A stretch of 64,000 nt of DNA from Candidatus Galacturonatibacter soehngenii (GCF_008830185.1 NZ_WAGX01000008.1:1-64000); one strand, 5' to 3'. Shown: positions 16,000-25,680, counted from the first letter of the stretch. Translations and numbers: made by a program. The notes: generated by a model from the letters alone, not told the origin.

Positions 16000-16659
16000 A
16001 TGGATATCCAATTTATATCAAAGTATCTACCCCTGTATGTTGAAGCGGCAAAGCTGACGCTTACCATAGCAACTATCGGAATCATAAGCTCTATTTTCGT
16101 TGGTTTTTGTTGCAGTCTTGTCCGTTATTATAAGATTCCATTCATACATAAGATTGTTTCCATTTACATTGAATTATCAAGGAACACACCTTTATTGATA
16201 CAATTATTCTTTTTATATTTTGGATTGCCTAAGATTGGCATACGACTTAGTTCTGAATCCTGTGCAATTGTAGGCTTAACGTTTCTTGGAGGAAGTTATA
16301 TGGCAGAAGCGTTTCGTAGTGGACTTGAGGCCATACCTAAGATTCAAAGAGAGTCGGGCTTAAGTATCGGTTTGACCAAATTTCAAGTGTTTTGGCATAT
16401 TATTTTACCACAGGCTGTTACCATATCTATGCCAGCATTTAGTGCGAATGTCGTATTCTTAATTAAAGAAACCTCTGTATTTAGTGCAGTTGCTTTAGCA
16501 GATTTAATGTACGTTGCAAAGGACTTAATTGGATTATATTATAAAACAGATGAGGCACTTTTTATGCTTGTTTGTGCTTATTTAATTATTTTATTACCAA
16601 TATCAATTATATTTTCAATCATAGAGAGGAAATTGCGCTATGCAGGATTTGGGAATTAG
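16000..16659 (+). CDS. Polar amino acid (probably cysteine) ABC transporter permease 1
   Basis: The 219-residue HisM-type permease has about five membrane helices and the EAA loop (AEAFRSGLEAIPKIQRESGL; then GLTKFQVFWHIILPQA) that docks the ATPase. It begins a four-gene transporter operon and overlaps the second permease by 20 bases. The specificity comes from the binding protein of the same operon. GAAAGAGG lies about ten bases before the ATG. Confidence 0.88.
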   Translation: MDIQFISKYLPLYVEAAKLTLTIATIGIISSIFVGFCCSLVRYYKIPFIHKIVSIYIELSRNTPLLIQLFFLYFGLPKIGIRLSSESCAIVGLTFLGGSYMAEAFRSGLEAIPKIQRESGLSIGLTKFQVFWHIILPQAVTISMPAFSANVVFLIKETSVFSAVALADLMYVAKDLIGLYYKTDEALFMLVCAYLIILLPISIIFSIIERKLRYAGFGN

Positions 16660-17317
16660 GGTTTTATTTGAAGGGAAAAATTTAGTTAGATTATTAGGTG
16701 GATTATGGGTTACCTTGCAGATTTCTCTTTTATCCGTTGCATTGTCCATTCTGCTTGGAATTATTCTTGGAATGATTATGAATATGAAGAATCCAGTTGT
16801 AAAGGTAATAACTCGAATTTACTTAGAATTTGTTAGAATCATGCCACAGCTTGTTTTGTTGTTCTTGGTATACTTTGGTTTAACAAAGGCTTTTGGTATT
16901 AATTTATCTGGAGAGGTTTCGGCAGTGATTGTATTTACGATTTGGGGTACTGCAGAGATGGGTGATTTGGTAAGGGGTGCACTACAGTCCATTCCAAAGC
17001 ATCAGTACGAAAGTGGTAGAGCGATAGGGCTTAATGAATTTCAAATCTATGCTCATATTATAATACCCCAGACGATACGAAGACTGTTACCACTAGCAAT
17101 CAATCTGGTAACCAGAATGATAAAAACAACTTCTTTGATTGTTTTAATAGGAGTGGTTGAAATGGTAAAAGTAGGGCAGCAGATTATAGAGTCCAATCGA
17201 TTAGAGGTTCCTTCCGCTGCAATTTGGATTTATGCGTTTATTTTTTTCTTATATTTTATCGTGTGTTATCCGATATCAAGACTATCTGTAAGGCTAGAGA
17301 AGAAGTGGAAGGATTGA
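16640..17317 (+). CDS. Polar amino acid (probably cysteine) ABC transporter permease 2
   Basis: The 225-residue permease is related to its neighbour, with the EAA loop (LVRGALQSIPKHQYESGRAI) and about five helices. The start inside the previous gene, after AGAGAGG, implies coupled translation. The two permeases would form a heterodimeric channel. Confidence 0.88.
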   Translation: MQDLGIRVLFEGKNLVRLLGGLWVTLQISLLSVALSILLGIILGMIMNMKNPVVKVITRIYLEFVRIMPQLVLLFLVYFGLTKAFGINLSGEVSAVIVFTIWGTAEMGDLVRGALQSIPKHQYESGRAIGLNEFQIYAHIIIPQTIRRLLPLAINLVTRMIKTTSLIVLIGVVEMVKVGQQIIESNRLEVPSAAIWIYAFIFFLYFIVCYPISRLSVRLEKKWKD

Positions 17318-17327
17318 GGTAAATTAA

Positions 17328-18083
17328 ATGAGTAAAAAAGAAAAGATTTTAGAGATTAAGCATTTAAAGAAAAATTATGATGATACAGTCGTATTAAATG
17401 ATATTAACATTGACGTTTGCAAAGGGGAGGTAGTAGTAATACTTGGCCCTTCTGGGTGTGGTAAAAGTACACTTCTTCGATGTATTAATGGTCTTGAAAC
17501 CATACAAGAAGGAGAAATCTATCTTAGCGGTGAAAAGATAAGCAATCAGGATAAAAAGATGCATTTAGTAAGGCAAAAGGTAGGTATGGTTTTTCAAAGC
17601 TATGATTTGTTTCCTCATCTGACGATATTGGATAATATATTGCTTGGACCAATGAAAGCACAACATAGAGAGAAAAAAGAAGTAGTAGTAGAAGCAGAGA
17701 AGCTATTAGAAAGGGTTGGTTTGCTCGATAAGAAAAATGCTTATCCAAGACAATTATCAGGAGGGCAAAAGCAACGAGTTGCAATTGTTCGCGCGCTTTG
17801 TATGCACCCACAGGTAATGTTATTTGATGAAATAACTGCAGCACTTGATCCTGAAATGGTTCGAGAAGTATTAGATGTAATGCTAGAACTTGCAAAAGAA
17901 GGCTCCACGATGGTTATCGTAACGCATGAAATGCAGTTTGCCAGAGCTATTGCAGATCGCATTATTTTTCTTGATAGCAGTAAGTTAGTAGAAGAGAGTA
18001 GTCCAGAAGAATTTTTTACTACACCAAAAACAGAAAGAGCAAAACAATTTTTAAATGTATTTGATTTTGACATCGCAAAATAG
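17328..18083 (+). CDS. Polar amino acid ABC transporter ATPase
   Basis: The 251-residue ATPase shows Walker A (GPSGCGKST), Q-loop (VFQSYDLFPH), signature (LSGGQKQR), Walker B (VMLFDEITAALDPE) and H-loop (VTHEM), the GlnQ/HisP pattern. It starts ten bases after the second permease stop. It energises import by the two permeases. Confidence 0.92.
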   Translation: MSKKEKILEIKHLKKNYDDTVVLNDINIDVCKGEVVVILGPSGCGKSTLLRCINGLETIQEGEIYLSGEKISNQDKKMHLVRQKVGMVFQSYDLFPHLTILDNILLGPMKAQHREKKEVVVEAEKLLERVGLLDKKNAYPRQLSGGQKQRVAIVRALCMHPQVMLFDEITAALDPEMVREVLDVMLELAKEGSTMVIVTHEMQFARAIADRIIFLDSSKLVEESSPEEFFTTPKTERAKQFLNVFDFDIAK

Positions 18084-18113
18084 CGATTCAAGTATAGAAA
18101 AAGGAGAGATATT

Positions 18114-19028
18114 ATGAAGAAAAAATTATTAACCACATTACTTGCACTTACATTAGGAGCAGTTGCCCTTACAGGATGTGCCAATTCATCAAAGGAAACA
18201 CAATCATCCTCTACAGCTGAAAGCACACAAGAAACAGCGACAAACGATGCGAAGGAAGAAGATTCAAATAAAGCAACCGCTAGAACGTTAGATGAAATAA
18301 AAGAAAGCGGCAAAATCGTGATTGGAGTATTTAGCGATAAAAAACCATTTGGATATGTAGATTCTAACGGAGATTTCCAAGGATATGATGTATACTTTGG
18401 TAATAGACTTGCAAAAGACCTTGGTGTTGAAGTAGAATATGTACCAGTTGAAGCAGCTAGTAGAGTAGAATATCTAGTGAGCGCAAAAGTAGACATCATC
18501 TTAGCTAACTTTACAGTAACAGATGAACGTGCAGAACAGGTTGATTTTGCATTGCCTTATATGAAAGTTGCTCTAGGTATCGTATCACCTGAAAGTGCTT
18601 TAATCACAGCACCTGAACAGTTAAATGGCAAAACCTTAATTATTAGCAAAGGTACGACTGCTGAGACTTACTTTACTGAAAATTATCCAGATGTTAAACT
18701 TTTAAAATTTGATCAATACAGCGAAGCATATAACGCATTATTAGATGGAAGAGGAGATGCACTTTCCACAGATAATACCGAAGTACTTGCTTGGGCACTT
18801 GAAAATGAAGGATACTCAGTAGGAGTAGATTCCTTAGGAAGCATTGATACCATAGCACCAGCAGTACAAAAAGGAAATAAAGAGTTACTAGACTTTATTA
18901 ATGAAGAAATTAAGAGTCTTGCAGGGGAACAGTTTTTCCATGCTGCATATGAAGAAACTCTTGCTCCAGTATATGGAGAAGCAGCAGATCCAGATAGCTT
19001 AGTTGTAGAAGGCGGAATCGTAGAATAA
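18114..19028 (+). CDS. Amino acid-binding lipoprotein, CjaA-like (probable cysteine uptake)
   Basis: The 304-residue periplasmic-binding-type protein has a lipoprotein signal (LTGC, Cys about residue 22) and a Ser/Thr-rich linker. The SBP_bac_3 domain has the stretch KVDIILANFTVTDERAEQ and the following VDFALPYMKVALGIVSP, which closely resembles CjaA-type cysteine-binding proteins. Last gene of the operon, 30 bp after the ATPase, with AAAGGAGAG before the start. Cystine or another small polar amino acid is the alternative substrate. Confidence 0.85.
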   Translation: MKKKLLTTLLALTLGAVALTGCANSSKETQSSSTAESTQETATNDAKEEDSNKATARTLDEIKESGKIVIGVFSDKKPFGYVDSNGDFQGYDVYFGNRLAKDLGVEVEYVPVEAASRVEYLVSAKVDIILANFTVTDERAEQVDFALPYMKVALGIVSPESALITAPEQLNGKTLIISKGTTAETYFTENYPDVKLLKFDQYSEAYNALLDGRGDALSTDNTEVLAWALENEGYSVGVDSLGSIDTIAPAVQKGNKELLDFINEEIKSLAGEQFFHAAYEETLAPVYGEAADPDSLVVEGGIVE

Positions 19029-19037
19029 ATCATTTAG

Positions 19038-19096
19038 CAGGCAAGTTCCTTCATACTCCGTAATTAAGGAGATGAAGAGGACTTGTCTGTTTTTTT
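19038..19096 (+). terminator. Terminator of the transporter operon
   Basis: CAGGCAAGTTCCTTCAT pairs imperfectly with ATGAAGAGGACTTGTCTG through CTCC/GGAG, followed by seven Ts. Confidence 0.75.
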
Positions 19097-19137
19097 GTAC
19101 AGTAAAAGTGGTTGCTTTTAATGCATTATTATAGAGC

Positions 19138-19938
19138 CTATTTTAATAAATTACGAAATTCAGTAGGAGAAATACCAGTAAATTTACGGAATACTCTGCT
19201 AAAGTAAAGGGGATCGTTAATACCAACTTTAATAGCAATTTCATTTATGGAAAGACTAAAATCTAGTAATAGTTTTTTACTAATGTCGATTCGAACCGAG
19301 TTTAAATATCGCATCGGACTCATCCCCAGATTTTTTTGAAAAAGCCTAGAAATATAGGATTCACTCACACAAGAAATTTCTGTTAGCTGCGTCATTGATA
19401 AAGATTCGTGAAAGTGTTCATGTATAAACCGTACACAAGTATTTAAGATATCTGACGTTTCCAGCTTATTTGATTGCAGACTTCGAATGGCATGGAGTAT
19501 AATCGCTTTGATATAGGTTGCAATCATACTTTCATACCCTTCTTCTTTTTTAAAATACTCCTGATAGCTTTGTTCAAACAACCAGCCTAATGTTCCATCC
19601 TTATCGGAAAATTGAAATGCATTAGAAAAGGTATCGAAAGTATCAATATAGGCAGCAATGCATATGATTTCCTGCGGATAGGTAAGATCAGGATGCTCAT
19701 AATGTGTGACGCCTGGTGGATATATCACGACATCATAAGGAACCAGATCAAGCTTTCCAAAAGGAACGTCAATTTGTGCCTTGGCATTCATGAAATAAAT
19801 AAATTCAAAGTAGGGATGAGAATGCTGTTTTTCAACCCATACAGATTTTTTTCCAGATTGGCTACAGGCAAGAAGTTTTATGTGATTTAGTTTTAATGTT
19901 TTTAAATAATGGATTATCTTTTTATTCTCTTCATTCAT
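19138..19938 (-). CDS. AraC-family regulator with cupin sensor domain
   Basis: The 266-residue regulator has an N-terminal cupin (HSHPYFEFIYF, then PPGVTHYEHP) and a C-terminal AraC domain with two helix-turn-helix motifs (SMTQLTEISCVSESYISRLF and SINEIAIKVGINDPLYFSRV, followed by FRKFTGISPTEFR). It is transcribed in the same direction as the GH95 gene, 34 bp after that gene's stop. It most likely controls the glycosidase in response to a plant or host sugar. The ligand is not known. Confidence 0.85.
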   Translation of the reverse strand: MNEENKKIIHYLKTLKLNHIKLLACSQSGKKSVWVEKQHSHPYFEFIYFMNAKAQIDVPFGKLDLVPYDVVIYPPGVTHYEHPDLTYPQEIICIAAYIDTFDTFSNAFQFSDKDGTLGWLFEQSYQEYFKKEEGYESMIATYIKAIILHAIRSLQSNKLETSDILNTCVRFIHEHFHESLSMTQLTEISCVSESYISRLFQKNLGMSPMRYLNSVRIDISKKLLLDFSLSINEIAIKVGINDPLYFSRVFRKFTGISPTEFRNLLK

Positions 19939-19972
19939 TTACTTTCTCCCAGATACCAAACAGTTCATTTCA

Positions 19973-22339
19973 TTATAGATTCGTTCTTATCATAATGCAA
20001 TCTCCTTTTTGTGCCACCATGCAATAAAGGTCATCTTTGGTATAAGTGTTTAAAGAATTGTTATTCACTTGGATGTTATAGCTGTCGCATAAGTTTGGAA
20101 GTTTGACAGATATCCTGGTATCAGACGTTATCTGAAACGTAGCCTCAAATTTAGCATTATCCCAAGAAAAAGATACAATTCCTCCAACAAAACGCCAGTC
20201 AGTTACCTTACCTTTCTTCCAGCGTGAAGGCAATGCAGGAAGAAGCTTTATAAGGGAAGGAGAATTGTAAAAAAGCATTTCCTGAACGGCATTTGTCCAT
20301 CCCATGTTTGCATCCATTTGTATTGGAGCTTCTCGCATATTAAGGGATATCCCCATATTACGCCAATCGTTATGCAAGGTATAAAAGTTATTTAGGATAC
20401 CAGATTGTGCTAGTAAATCCATACATAAAAGCGCTTTATCTGCTTTCCCAAAACGCGCGTAAATAGCTGCCATATGCATAAATGACCAACCTGTTTGTGC
20501 ACCTAATTTACGTTTTTCTACTGCAATCTCAAAGGCGTGAAACAATTCTTTATTATTTTCTTCATTGATTTCATTTCCAGGAAAAACGGGATATAGGTGT
20601 GATAAGTGGCGATGATCGTAACGGTCTTCAAAGTCAGGATCAATCCATTCTTTTACTGCCCCCTCCTCATTGATCGCGTATGCAGGCAAATGAAGAAGGA
20701 TGTCCTCCCAAACAGCTATTTTGTCTTGATGCATTCCTGTTATTGTTGCACCCTCAATCATATGCAAAAATAACTCTTTAATAATTGCAATATCCATGGT
20801 TGCATTGATTGCTGTTGGCATCGGATGAGCCAGAGGAACTCCATTTGCAGGCATAAAGTTTTGTGGCGTGTTCTCAGGTGAAACAGAAGGATAATATTTA
20901 TATTCTACTCCTTCTTTTACTAAGAAGTCTTCGTAAAACAATGCGGCTTCATACATAAAAGGAAGTGCCTGTGTTCTAAGAAACTCTTCATCTTTGCTAA
21001 AAAGATAATAATCATAGTAATGACGAGCAAGCCAGCCTGCCGCACCAGTCCAATTCATTATAACAGGAACAATTTGCGTAGGATAAGCAATATTTGGAGT
21101 TGTTCCTGCCACTACATAAATGCCACGACATCCATACATTTTCTTAGCACTTTCTTGAAAAACAGGTATTCTTTCACTATAGTAGCGAAACAGTGATTGA
21201 TTAAATTCCATCAAGCCACCTGTAAGGGTATGCCAATAGATCATTTGTATATTTTCATTTGCCATATGATGGGACCAGCAAACGTCATAATCCCCATGCC
21301 ATAGGCCATACATATTACTAGGCAGGCTATTTGGTGAGGTAGCAGAAATAAAGAGATATCGTCCATAAGCCCACATTTTTTCAATAAGCTCATTAGAGGC
21401 TTCGTTTCCATAAGCATCTAATAATAAGCGTTCATTTGAGGTGGACATATCACTTGCACCTAACTCCAAATCAACGGAACGAAAAATAGGCTTATGAATG
21501 TCTACATGTCTTTTAAGTAATGTATCATAATCCTTGGGAAGAAGGCTGATATCTTTTAATAGAGTTTGTTTGGAAATCTCATATTTTCCTTTTACAAATA
21601 CTTTTCCAATGATGAGAATCTCTTTATCTAGTTTGGCATTTAAAGTATTACCTGATTGCTGTAAATGAGAAGAAATTACTTTTACTACAACGCCACAATC
21701 CGTTCCATCTTCATGAGTAATTCCATAACTAATGATACCATTTTCGACATCAATTTCATATTTCATTGTATTTGCAATTGGTTCAAAGCGTTCGGGTATT
21801 TTATCCCATTCATTTTTGTGAACATCAAGAGATAGACTGATATTTAATTGTTGATCTCCTAAGATTCTATAGACAAAGACATCATCTTTTCTGGAAGCAA
21901 AGATATCCCTTTTATATCGATGTACTCCTTCTTGCCAGAAAACACTTACTTCTCCAGTCTCCATCTCAAGTTCTCTGGAATAATTTGAAAAACCAATGTC
22001 ACAAGGCATTACAAGCTTTAAATCAGCAAGAGGCATAGGAGATTCTAAGACGGTATCATAACCTTTTTCTCTGAGTGCATTCGTCAAACACCAACTGGCT
22101 TCAAGGTATCGTTTTTCTTTCATTAGAGCTCTGGTTTGTGAAAGCTTATCACTGACATCAGGAAGCTCACAGTTTTTTCCCCAGTGCCAAAGTTCACTGT
22201 GATTGATTATGACAGTTTCTTGCTTGATATTACCAAGGACAGCCACTCCAACCGTACCATTACCACTAGGCAATGCCTCCCTCCACATGTCATTATGCCA
22301 ACTAGATGGATAGTTTAATGTAAGTTTATGTCTGCTCAT
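19973..22339 (-). CDS. GH95-family glycoside hydrolase (alpha-L-fucosidase/galactosidase type)
   Basis: The 788-residue cytoplasmic protein (no signal peptide) has an N-terminal beta domain (WREALPSGNGTVGVAVLG) and an alpha/alpha barrel. Family motifs are WHGDYDVCWSHHMANENIQM (the Asn-x-Asn pair assists water attack in GH95), DHRHLSHLYPVFPGNEI, QTGWSFMHMA, QMDANMGWTNAVQEML and LLPALPSRW. GH95 enzymes invert and release terminal L-fucose or L-galactose, as from xyloglucan. Here the first motif departs from the usual form, so a different sugar is possible. The start at 22,339 has AAAGGGA; a Met codon at 22,354 would include that site. Confidence 0.85.
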   Translation of the reverse strand: MSRHKLTLNYPSSWHNDMWREALPSGNGTVGVAVLGNIKQETVIINHSELWHWGKNCELPDVSDKLSQTRALMKEKRYLEASWCLTNALREKGYDTVLESPMPLADLKLVMPCDIGFSNYSRELEMETGEVSVFWQEGVHRYKRDIFASRKDDVFVYRILGDQQLNISLSLDVHKNEWDKIPERFEPIANTMKYEIDVENGIISYGITHEDGTDCGVVVKVISSHLQQSGNTLNAKLDKEILIIGKVFVKGKYEISKQTLLKDISLLPKDYDTLLKRHVDIHKPIFRSVDLELGASDMSTSNERLLLDAYGNEASNELIEKMWAYGRYLFISATSPNSLPSNMYGLWHGDYDVCWSHHMANENIQMIYWHTLTGGLMEFNQSLFRYYSERIPVFQESAKKMYGCRGIYVVAGTTPNIAYPTQIVPVIMNWTGAAGWLARHYYDYYLFSKDEEFLRTQALPFMYEAALFYEDFLVKEGVEYKYYPSVSPENTPQNFMPANGVPLAHPMPTAINATMDIAIIKELFLHMIEGATITGMHQDKIAVWEDILLHLPAYAINEEGAVKEWIDPDFEDRYDHRHLSHLYPVFPGNEINEENNKELFHAFEIAVEKRKLGAQTGWSFMHMAAIYARFGKADKALLCMDLLAQSGILNNFYTLHNDWRNMGISLNMREAPIQMDANMGWTNAVQEMLFYNSPSLIKLLPALPSRWKKGKVTDWRFVGGIVSFSWDNAKFEATFQITSDTRISVKLPNLCDSYNIQVNNNSLNTYTKDDLYCMVAQKGDCIMIRTNL

Positions 22340-22518
22340 TTTAGTCCCTTTCATTGTTTGTTCTATATTTCATTTGCTCAATGTTATTTAAAGTGTAAAC
22401 TTATCATATTACGTTTAAACAAAATAGGAAATAGACATAGCTATCTAAAACATGGAGAAAACTGAACAATTTATTTAAAATATAGTATAAAAACGCTTCA
22501 ATTGAATGTCTAAAAAAA

Positions 22519-22548
22519 TTGTGAACCCCCAACAAAATATGATATAAT
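22519..22548 (+). promoter_or_regulatory. Promoter of the DUF6062-JetABC operon
   Basis: TTGTGA (22,519-22,524) and TATAAT (22,543-22,548) are 18 bp apart, ending one base before the first tandem repeat. Transcription would start inside the repeat array. Positions 22,340-22,518 are AT-rich and show no gene; they would hold the GH95 promoter on the other strand. Confidence 0.6.
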
Positions 22549-22827
22549 GTAACCTATCAAAAGAAAAACAAGCGGCTGCGAAGCAGACATTTGTTTTTCG
22601 TGATAGGTTAACGAAAAAGCGAAGCTTTAGAGTTTAGTTACGCAGAGAAACGAAGTTTCGATAGCGTAACCTATCAAAAGAAAAACAAGCGGCTGCGAAG
22701 CAGACATTTGTTTTTCGTGATAGGTTAACGAAAAAGCGGAGCTTTAGAGTTTAGTTACGCAGAGAAACGAAGTTTCGATAGCGTAACCTATCAAAAGAAA
22801 AACAAGCGGCTGCGAAGCAGACATTTG
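22549..22827 (+). repeat. 117-bp tandem repeat, 2.4 copies, in the operon leader
   Basis: Copies begin at 22,549, 22,666 and 22,783, so the period is exactly 117 bp; the third copy stops after 45 bases. Copies are nearly identical. Each unit contains two hairpins: AACCTATCA...TGATAGGTT with inner GCTGC-GAA-GCAG, and GTTACGC...GCGTAAC with inner GAAAC-GAA-GTTTC. The array lies between the promoter and the first gene, so it would form the transcript leader. Confidence 0.9.
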
Positions 22828-22845
22828 AAAGTGAGAACATTTAAT

Positions 22846-23610
22846 ATGAAAGACAAGCTATACACAATACCCCTAACGGAAGCGTTTCAGGCAGAAGATG
22901 AATGTCCTTTTTGCTATATAGAAAGAAAACTAGAACAAGATGCCCTTAATTTTACATTAGGGTCTTCTTCCTCATACATGGAAAGTGATATCAGAGAACA
23001 AACAGATGAAATGGGATTTTGCAAAGAGCATTTCAAAAAGATGTACAAATATGGAAATTCTCTGGGGAATGCATTGATTTTACAAACTCATTTTAGGAAA
23101 CAAAATAAGGAGCTTACCAAGCAATTACAAGCCTTTAAACCAGAAAAGAGTAGTATGTTTGGTAAATTTAAAAAGACAAAAGAAGATGGGTTTGATAAGA
23201 TATCACAATGGATTGCACAGTCAAAGGAGACTTGTTTTGTGTGTGATCATATTAAAAATGACTATGATAGGTATTTAGATACCTTCTTTTATTTATTCAA
23301 AAGTAATCCAGAATTTAAAGAATTAGTGAAGCATTCAAAAGGTTTTTGTATTCACCATTTTGGTGAATTGACAAATCTTGTATCAGCCAAACTAAATGAT
23401 GCACAGGCAGAAGAATATGCAAAGCTCATATTTCCTCTTATGATTGAAAATATGAACCGTTTGGAGGAGGATATTAATTGGCTAGTGGACAAATACGATT
23501 ATCGCAATGCCAATGCAGATTGGAAAAATTCGAAAGATGCCTTGCAAAGAGGAATGCAAAAAATAAAGGGTGGTTACCCAGCAGATACTGATTATCAACA
23601 AAATAGGTAA
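22846..23610 (+). CDS. DUF6062-type protein with duplicated Cys/His clusters, first gene of the Jet operon
   Basis: The 254-residue soluble protein contains two similar metal-binding-type modules: CPFC (about residues 20-23) with FCKEHF, and CFVC with FCIHHF near the middle. The duplication suggests two zinc sites. It fits DUF6062 by pattern; no function is known. The next gene follows with a gap of 14 bp at most, so it is part of the JetABC operon. The ATG at 22,846 is taken as start, with only a weak GTGAG upstream; a TTG at 22,825 falls within the end of the repeat array. Confidence 0.75.
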   Translation: MKDKLYTIPLTEAFQAEDECPFCYIERKLEQDALNFTLGSSSSYMESDIREQTDEMGFCKEHFKKMYKYGNSLGNALILQTHFRKQNKELTKQLQAFKPEKSSMFGKFKKTKEDGFDKISQWIAQSKETCFVCDHIKNDYDRYLDTFFYLFKSNPEFKELVKHSKGFCIHHFGELTNLVSAKLNDAQAEEYAKLIFPLMIENMNRLEEDINWLVDKYDYRNANADWKNSKDALQRGMQKIKGGYPADTDYQQNR

Positions 23611-23624
23611 GTGTGGAGGTACAG

Positions 23625-25037
23625 GTGAAAGGAATTAATAATATACCAGAATCTTTCTTTGGTTTATTTATATCAAGGAATCGATACATTTACATGGAAT
23701 CACTTCTATTAATTTATGATGAATACTTATATAATGATTACTTTTTGAGTAAGGAGACTTGTATTCAATTACTAACAGATTGTTTTGAGAATCGACTGGT
23801 TGACATATCAGCTGATGATACTGGCGAGGAAACAGATAAGCTTGAACCAATTGCCACAAGGATTTTTAGTAAGCTGGTCAGATTTGGATGGCTACGTAAA
23901 ATTGAAGATTACAGTTCCTTTAAGACAAATGTGGTAATACCGGATTATGCATCTATATTTATTGAAACATTTAAAAAACTTGATAATCCAGATGAGGATG
24001 AAACAGATTTGTATATTCAGAATGTATATACGAATCTTTATTCATTTTATTATGATAATAAAGCAGGAATGGAGCTTCTTAAGACTGCAATGGTGAATAC
24101 AGCAAGACTAAATCGTGCTTTACAAGACATGCTTCATAACATGGATAAGTTTTTTGAAACATTATTAAAACAAGAAAGTTATGAGGATTTACTACAGGAA
24201 CATTTGAATGGTTATGTAGAAAATATCGTCAATAAAAAATATGCTTTGTTAAAAACAGGAGATAATTTTTACCTTTATAAAAATGATATTAAAACCCTAC
24301 TAAAGCAAATCAGAGAAGATGAAGCAAGAATTAATTTATTAATTACCAAGGGAGCTAGAAATGGAGCACAAAGTGAATTCATGAAACAGGAATTACTTGA
24401 ATTGCTTGACCATGTGGAGCGTGGAATCTCAAATATGGAAAAAAGAATTGCGCGCATAGACTCAGAGCATAGTAAATATGTCAGAGCCACTGTAAGGCGT
24501 CTTGAATATATGCTAAATAACGATGATAATATGAAAGGAAATGTCGTTAAGCTCCTTGGAATGATGAACGAAAGACGCAGAGATAAAATTCTAGCTAAAA
24601 TAGGAGAGAGCATTTTAATCAATGATTTTAGTATGATATCCAAGGAATCCATGTATCAAAAAAGAGGAAAAAGAAGAACCTTTGAAGAAACGATTGAGAA
24701 AGAAGAAAGAATGGAAGAGGAGCTTTCAGCAGACGAAATTCTAAAGCTAAATCAAAACAAAAATAGGTATAGTAAGAAAGAAATCGAAGCCTTTATTCTT
24801 AAGCGGATGGAGGCAGATACATATACAACCGATGAAAGAAGTGTTTTGACACAAGAGGATTTTGAATTACTGATATTAGCCTATGATCATAGCATACGAA
24901 AGCACAGCCCTTTTATGGTACGAAAAGAAGAAAGTGAATTGATTCAAAACGAAAAGTATAGCTATCCAAAGCTGACTTTTTTAAAAAAGAATACGACAGA
25001 GCAAAAAAAGGAGATTTGGAATGATTCCTTACTATAA
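23625..25037 (+). CDS. jetA: JetA-like (MukF/kleisin-type) subunit
   Basis: The protein is about 470 residues, with a helix-rich N-terminal region (IPESFFGLFISRNRYIYMES; then LLIYDEYLYNDYF) followed by coiled-coil segments (about 220-310) and an acidic, charged C-terminus. This matches JetA of Wadjet-type systems, the kleisin that bridges the SMC heads. The start is probably the GTG at 23,625 after GGAGGT; a GTG at 23,613 is the alternative. It overlaps jetB by 17 bases. The assignment rests on sequence pattern plus the JetB and JetC neighbours. Confidence 0.8.
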   Translation: MKGINNIPESFFGLFISRNRYIYMESLLLIYDEYLYNDYFLSKETCIQLLTDCFENRLVDISADDTGEETDKLEPIATRIFSKLVRFGWLRKIEDYSSFKTNVVIPDYASIFIETFKKLDNPDEDETDLYIQNVYTNLYSFYYDNKAGMELLKTAMVNTARLNRALQDMLHNMDKFFETLLKQESYEDLLQEHLNGYVENIVNKKYALLKTGDNFYLYKNDIKTLLKQIREDEARINLLITKGARNGAQSEFMKQELLELLDHVERGISNMEKRIARIDSEHSKYVRATVRRLEYMLNNDDNMKGNVVKLLGMMNERRRDKILAKIGESILINDFSMISKESMYQKRGKRRTFEETIEKEERMEEELSADEILKLNQNKNRYSKKEIEAFILKRMEADTYTTDERSVLTQEDFELLILAYDHSIRKHSPFMVRKEESELIQNEKYSYPKLTFLKKNTTEQKKEIWNDSLL

Positions 25038-25680
25038 TGAGCTTACAGAAGAAGAGCAAGCAGAAGTAACGAAGACAATTGCCCTCTTGCAAAGTCAAAC
25101 CTTTGTTTTGGAACGAAGATATGACAGAAAAACAGCAAGATATCAATATAACAAAGAATATCGAATCTGTGAAAAACATTTAGAATTCTTAACCGAATAT
25201 TTTAGTATAGCAGGTATTGACTTAATCGAAAATCGTCAATATGGCGTGATGGCTTTACGTGGAAATCAGTTAATGGGTGATAAGATAAGTAAGCTTACAA
25301 CCATTTTTATCTTATTACTAAAGCTTGTGTTTGAAGAGAAGATGAACAGCGTGTCAAATTCGGTTCATGTTTATGTATCATTAAATGAAATCTATGATAA
25401 GATTCATTTATTTCGTTTATGGGATAACAAGGCAATTCCTATTACAGAATTAAAAAGGACAATCGCAGTCCTTCGTAAATTTCAAATCATAGAATTACTA
25501 GAGTCTGATGGAGAGATAAACGGTGAGACAAAGTTAATTGTTTATCCTTCTATCAATCTTTTATTGTCTGCACAAGAGGTAAGAAATACGATTACACAAT
25601 ATCAAGAAAGTGAGGAAGAAGAGGATGACAACCTTTCAGGGGATGACGAGAATGTGTCTGAACAACTGGCACTATATTAA
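25021..25680 (+). CDS. jetB: JetB-like (MukE-type, DUF4194) subunit
   Basis: The 219-residue protein has a DUF4194/MukE-like double winged-helix body (TKTIALLQSQTFVLERRYDR; LTTIFILLLKLVFEEK; LKRTIAVLRKFQIIELLE) and an acidic tail (ESEEEEDDNLSGDDENVSEQ). MukE-type subunits bind the kleisin and modulate DNA loading. The gene overlaps jetA by 17 bases and jetC by about 38, so all three are translationally coupled. Confidence 0.8.
   Translation: MIPYYNELTEEEQAEVTKTIALLQSQTFVLERRYDRKTARYQYNKEYRICEKHLEFLTEYFSIAGIDLIENRQYGVMALRGNQLMGDKISKLTTIFILLLKLVFEEKMNSVSNSVHVYVSLNEIYDKIHLFRLWDNKAIPITELKRTIAVLRKFQIIELLESDGEINGETKLIVYPSINLLLSAQEVRNTITQYQESEEEEDDNLSGDDENVSEQLALY

Noticed and set aside
17741-18499. 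Minus-strand frame of 252 codons over the transporter genes
   Set aside because: It is antisense to an ATPase and a binding protein with full motif sets; Ser/Thr-rich shadow composition.
22549-22827. Possible CRISPR array
   Set aside because: The 117-bp units repeat completely, with no variable spacers and no cas genes nearby.
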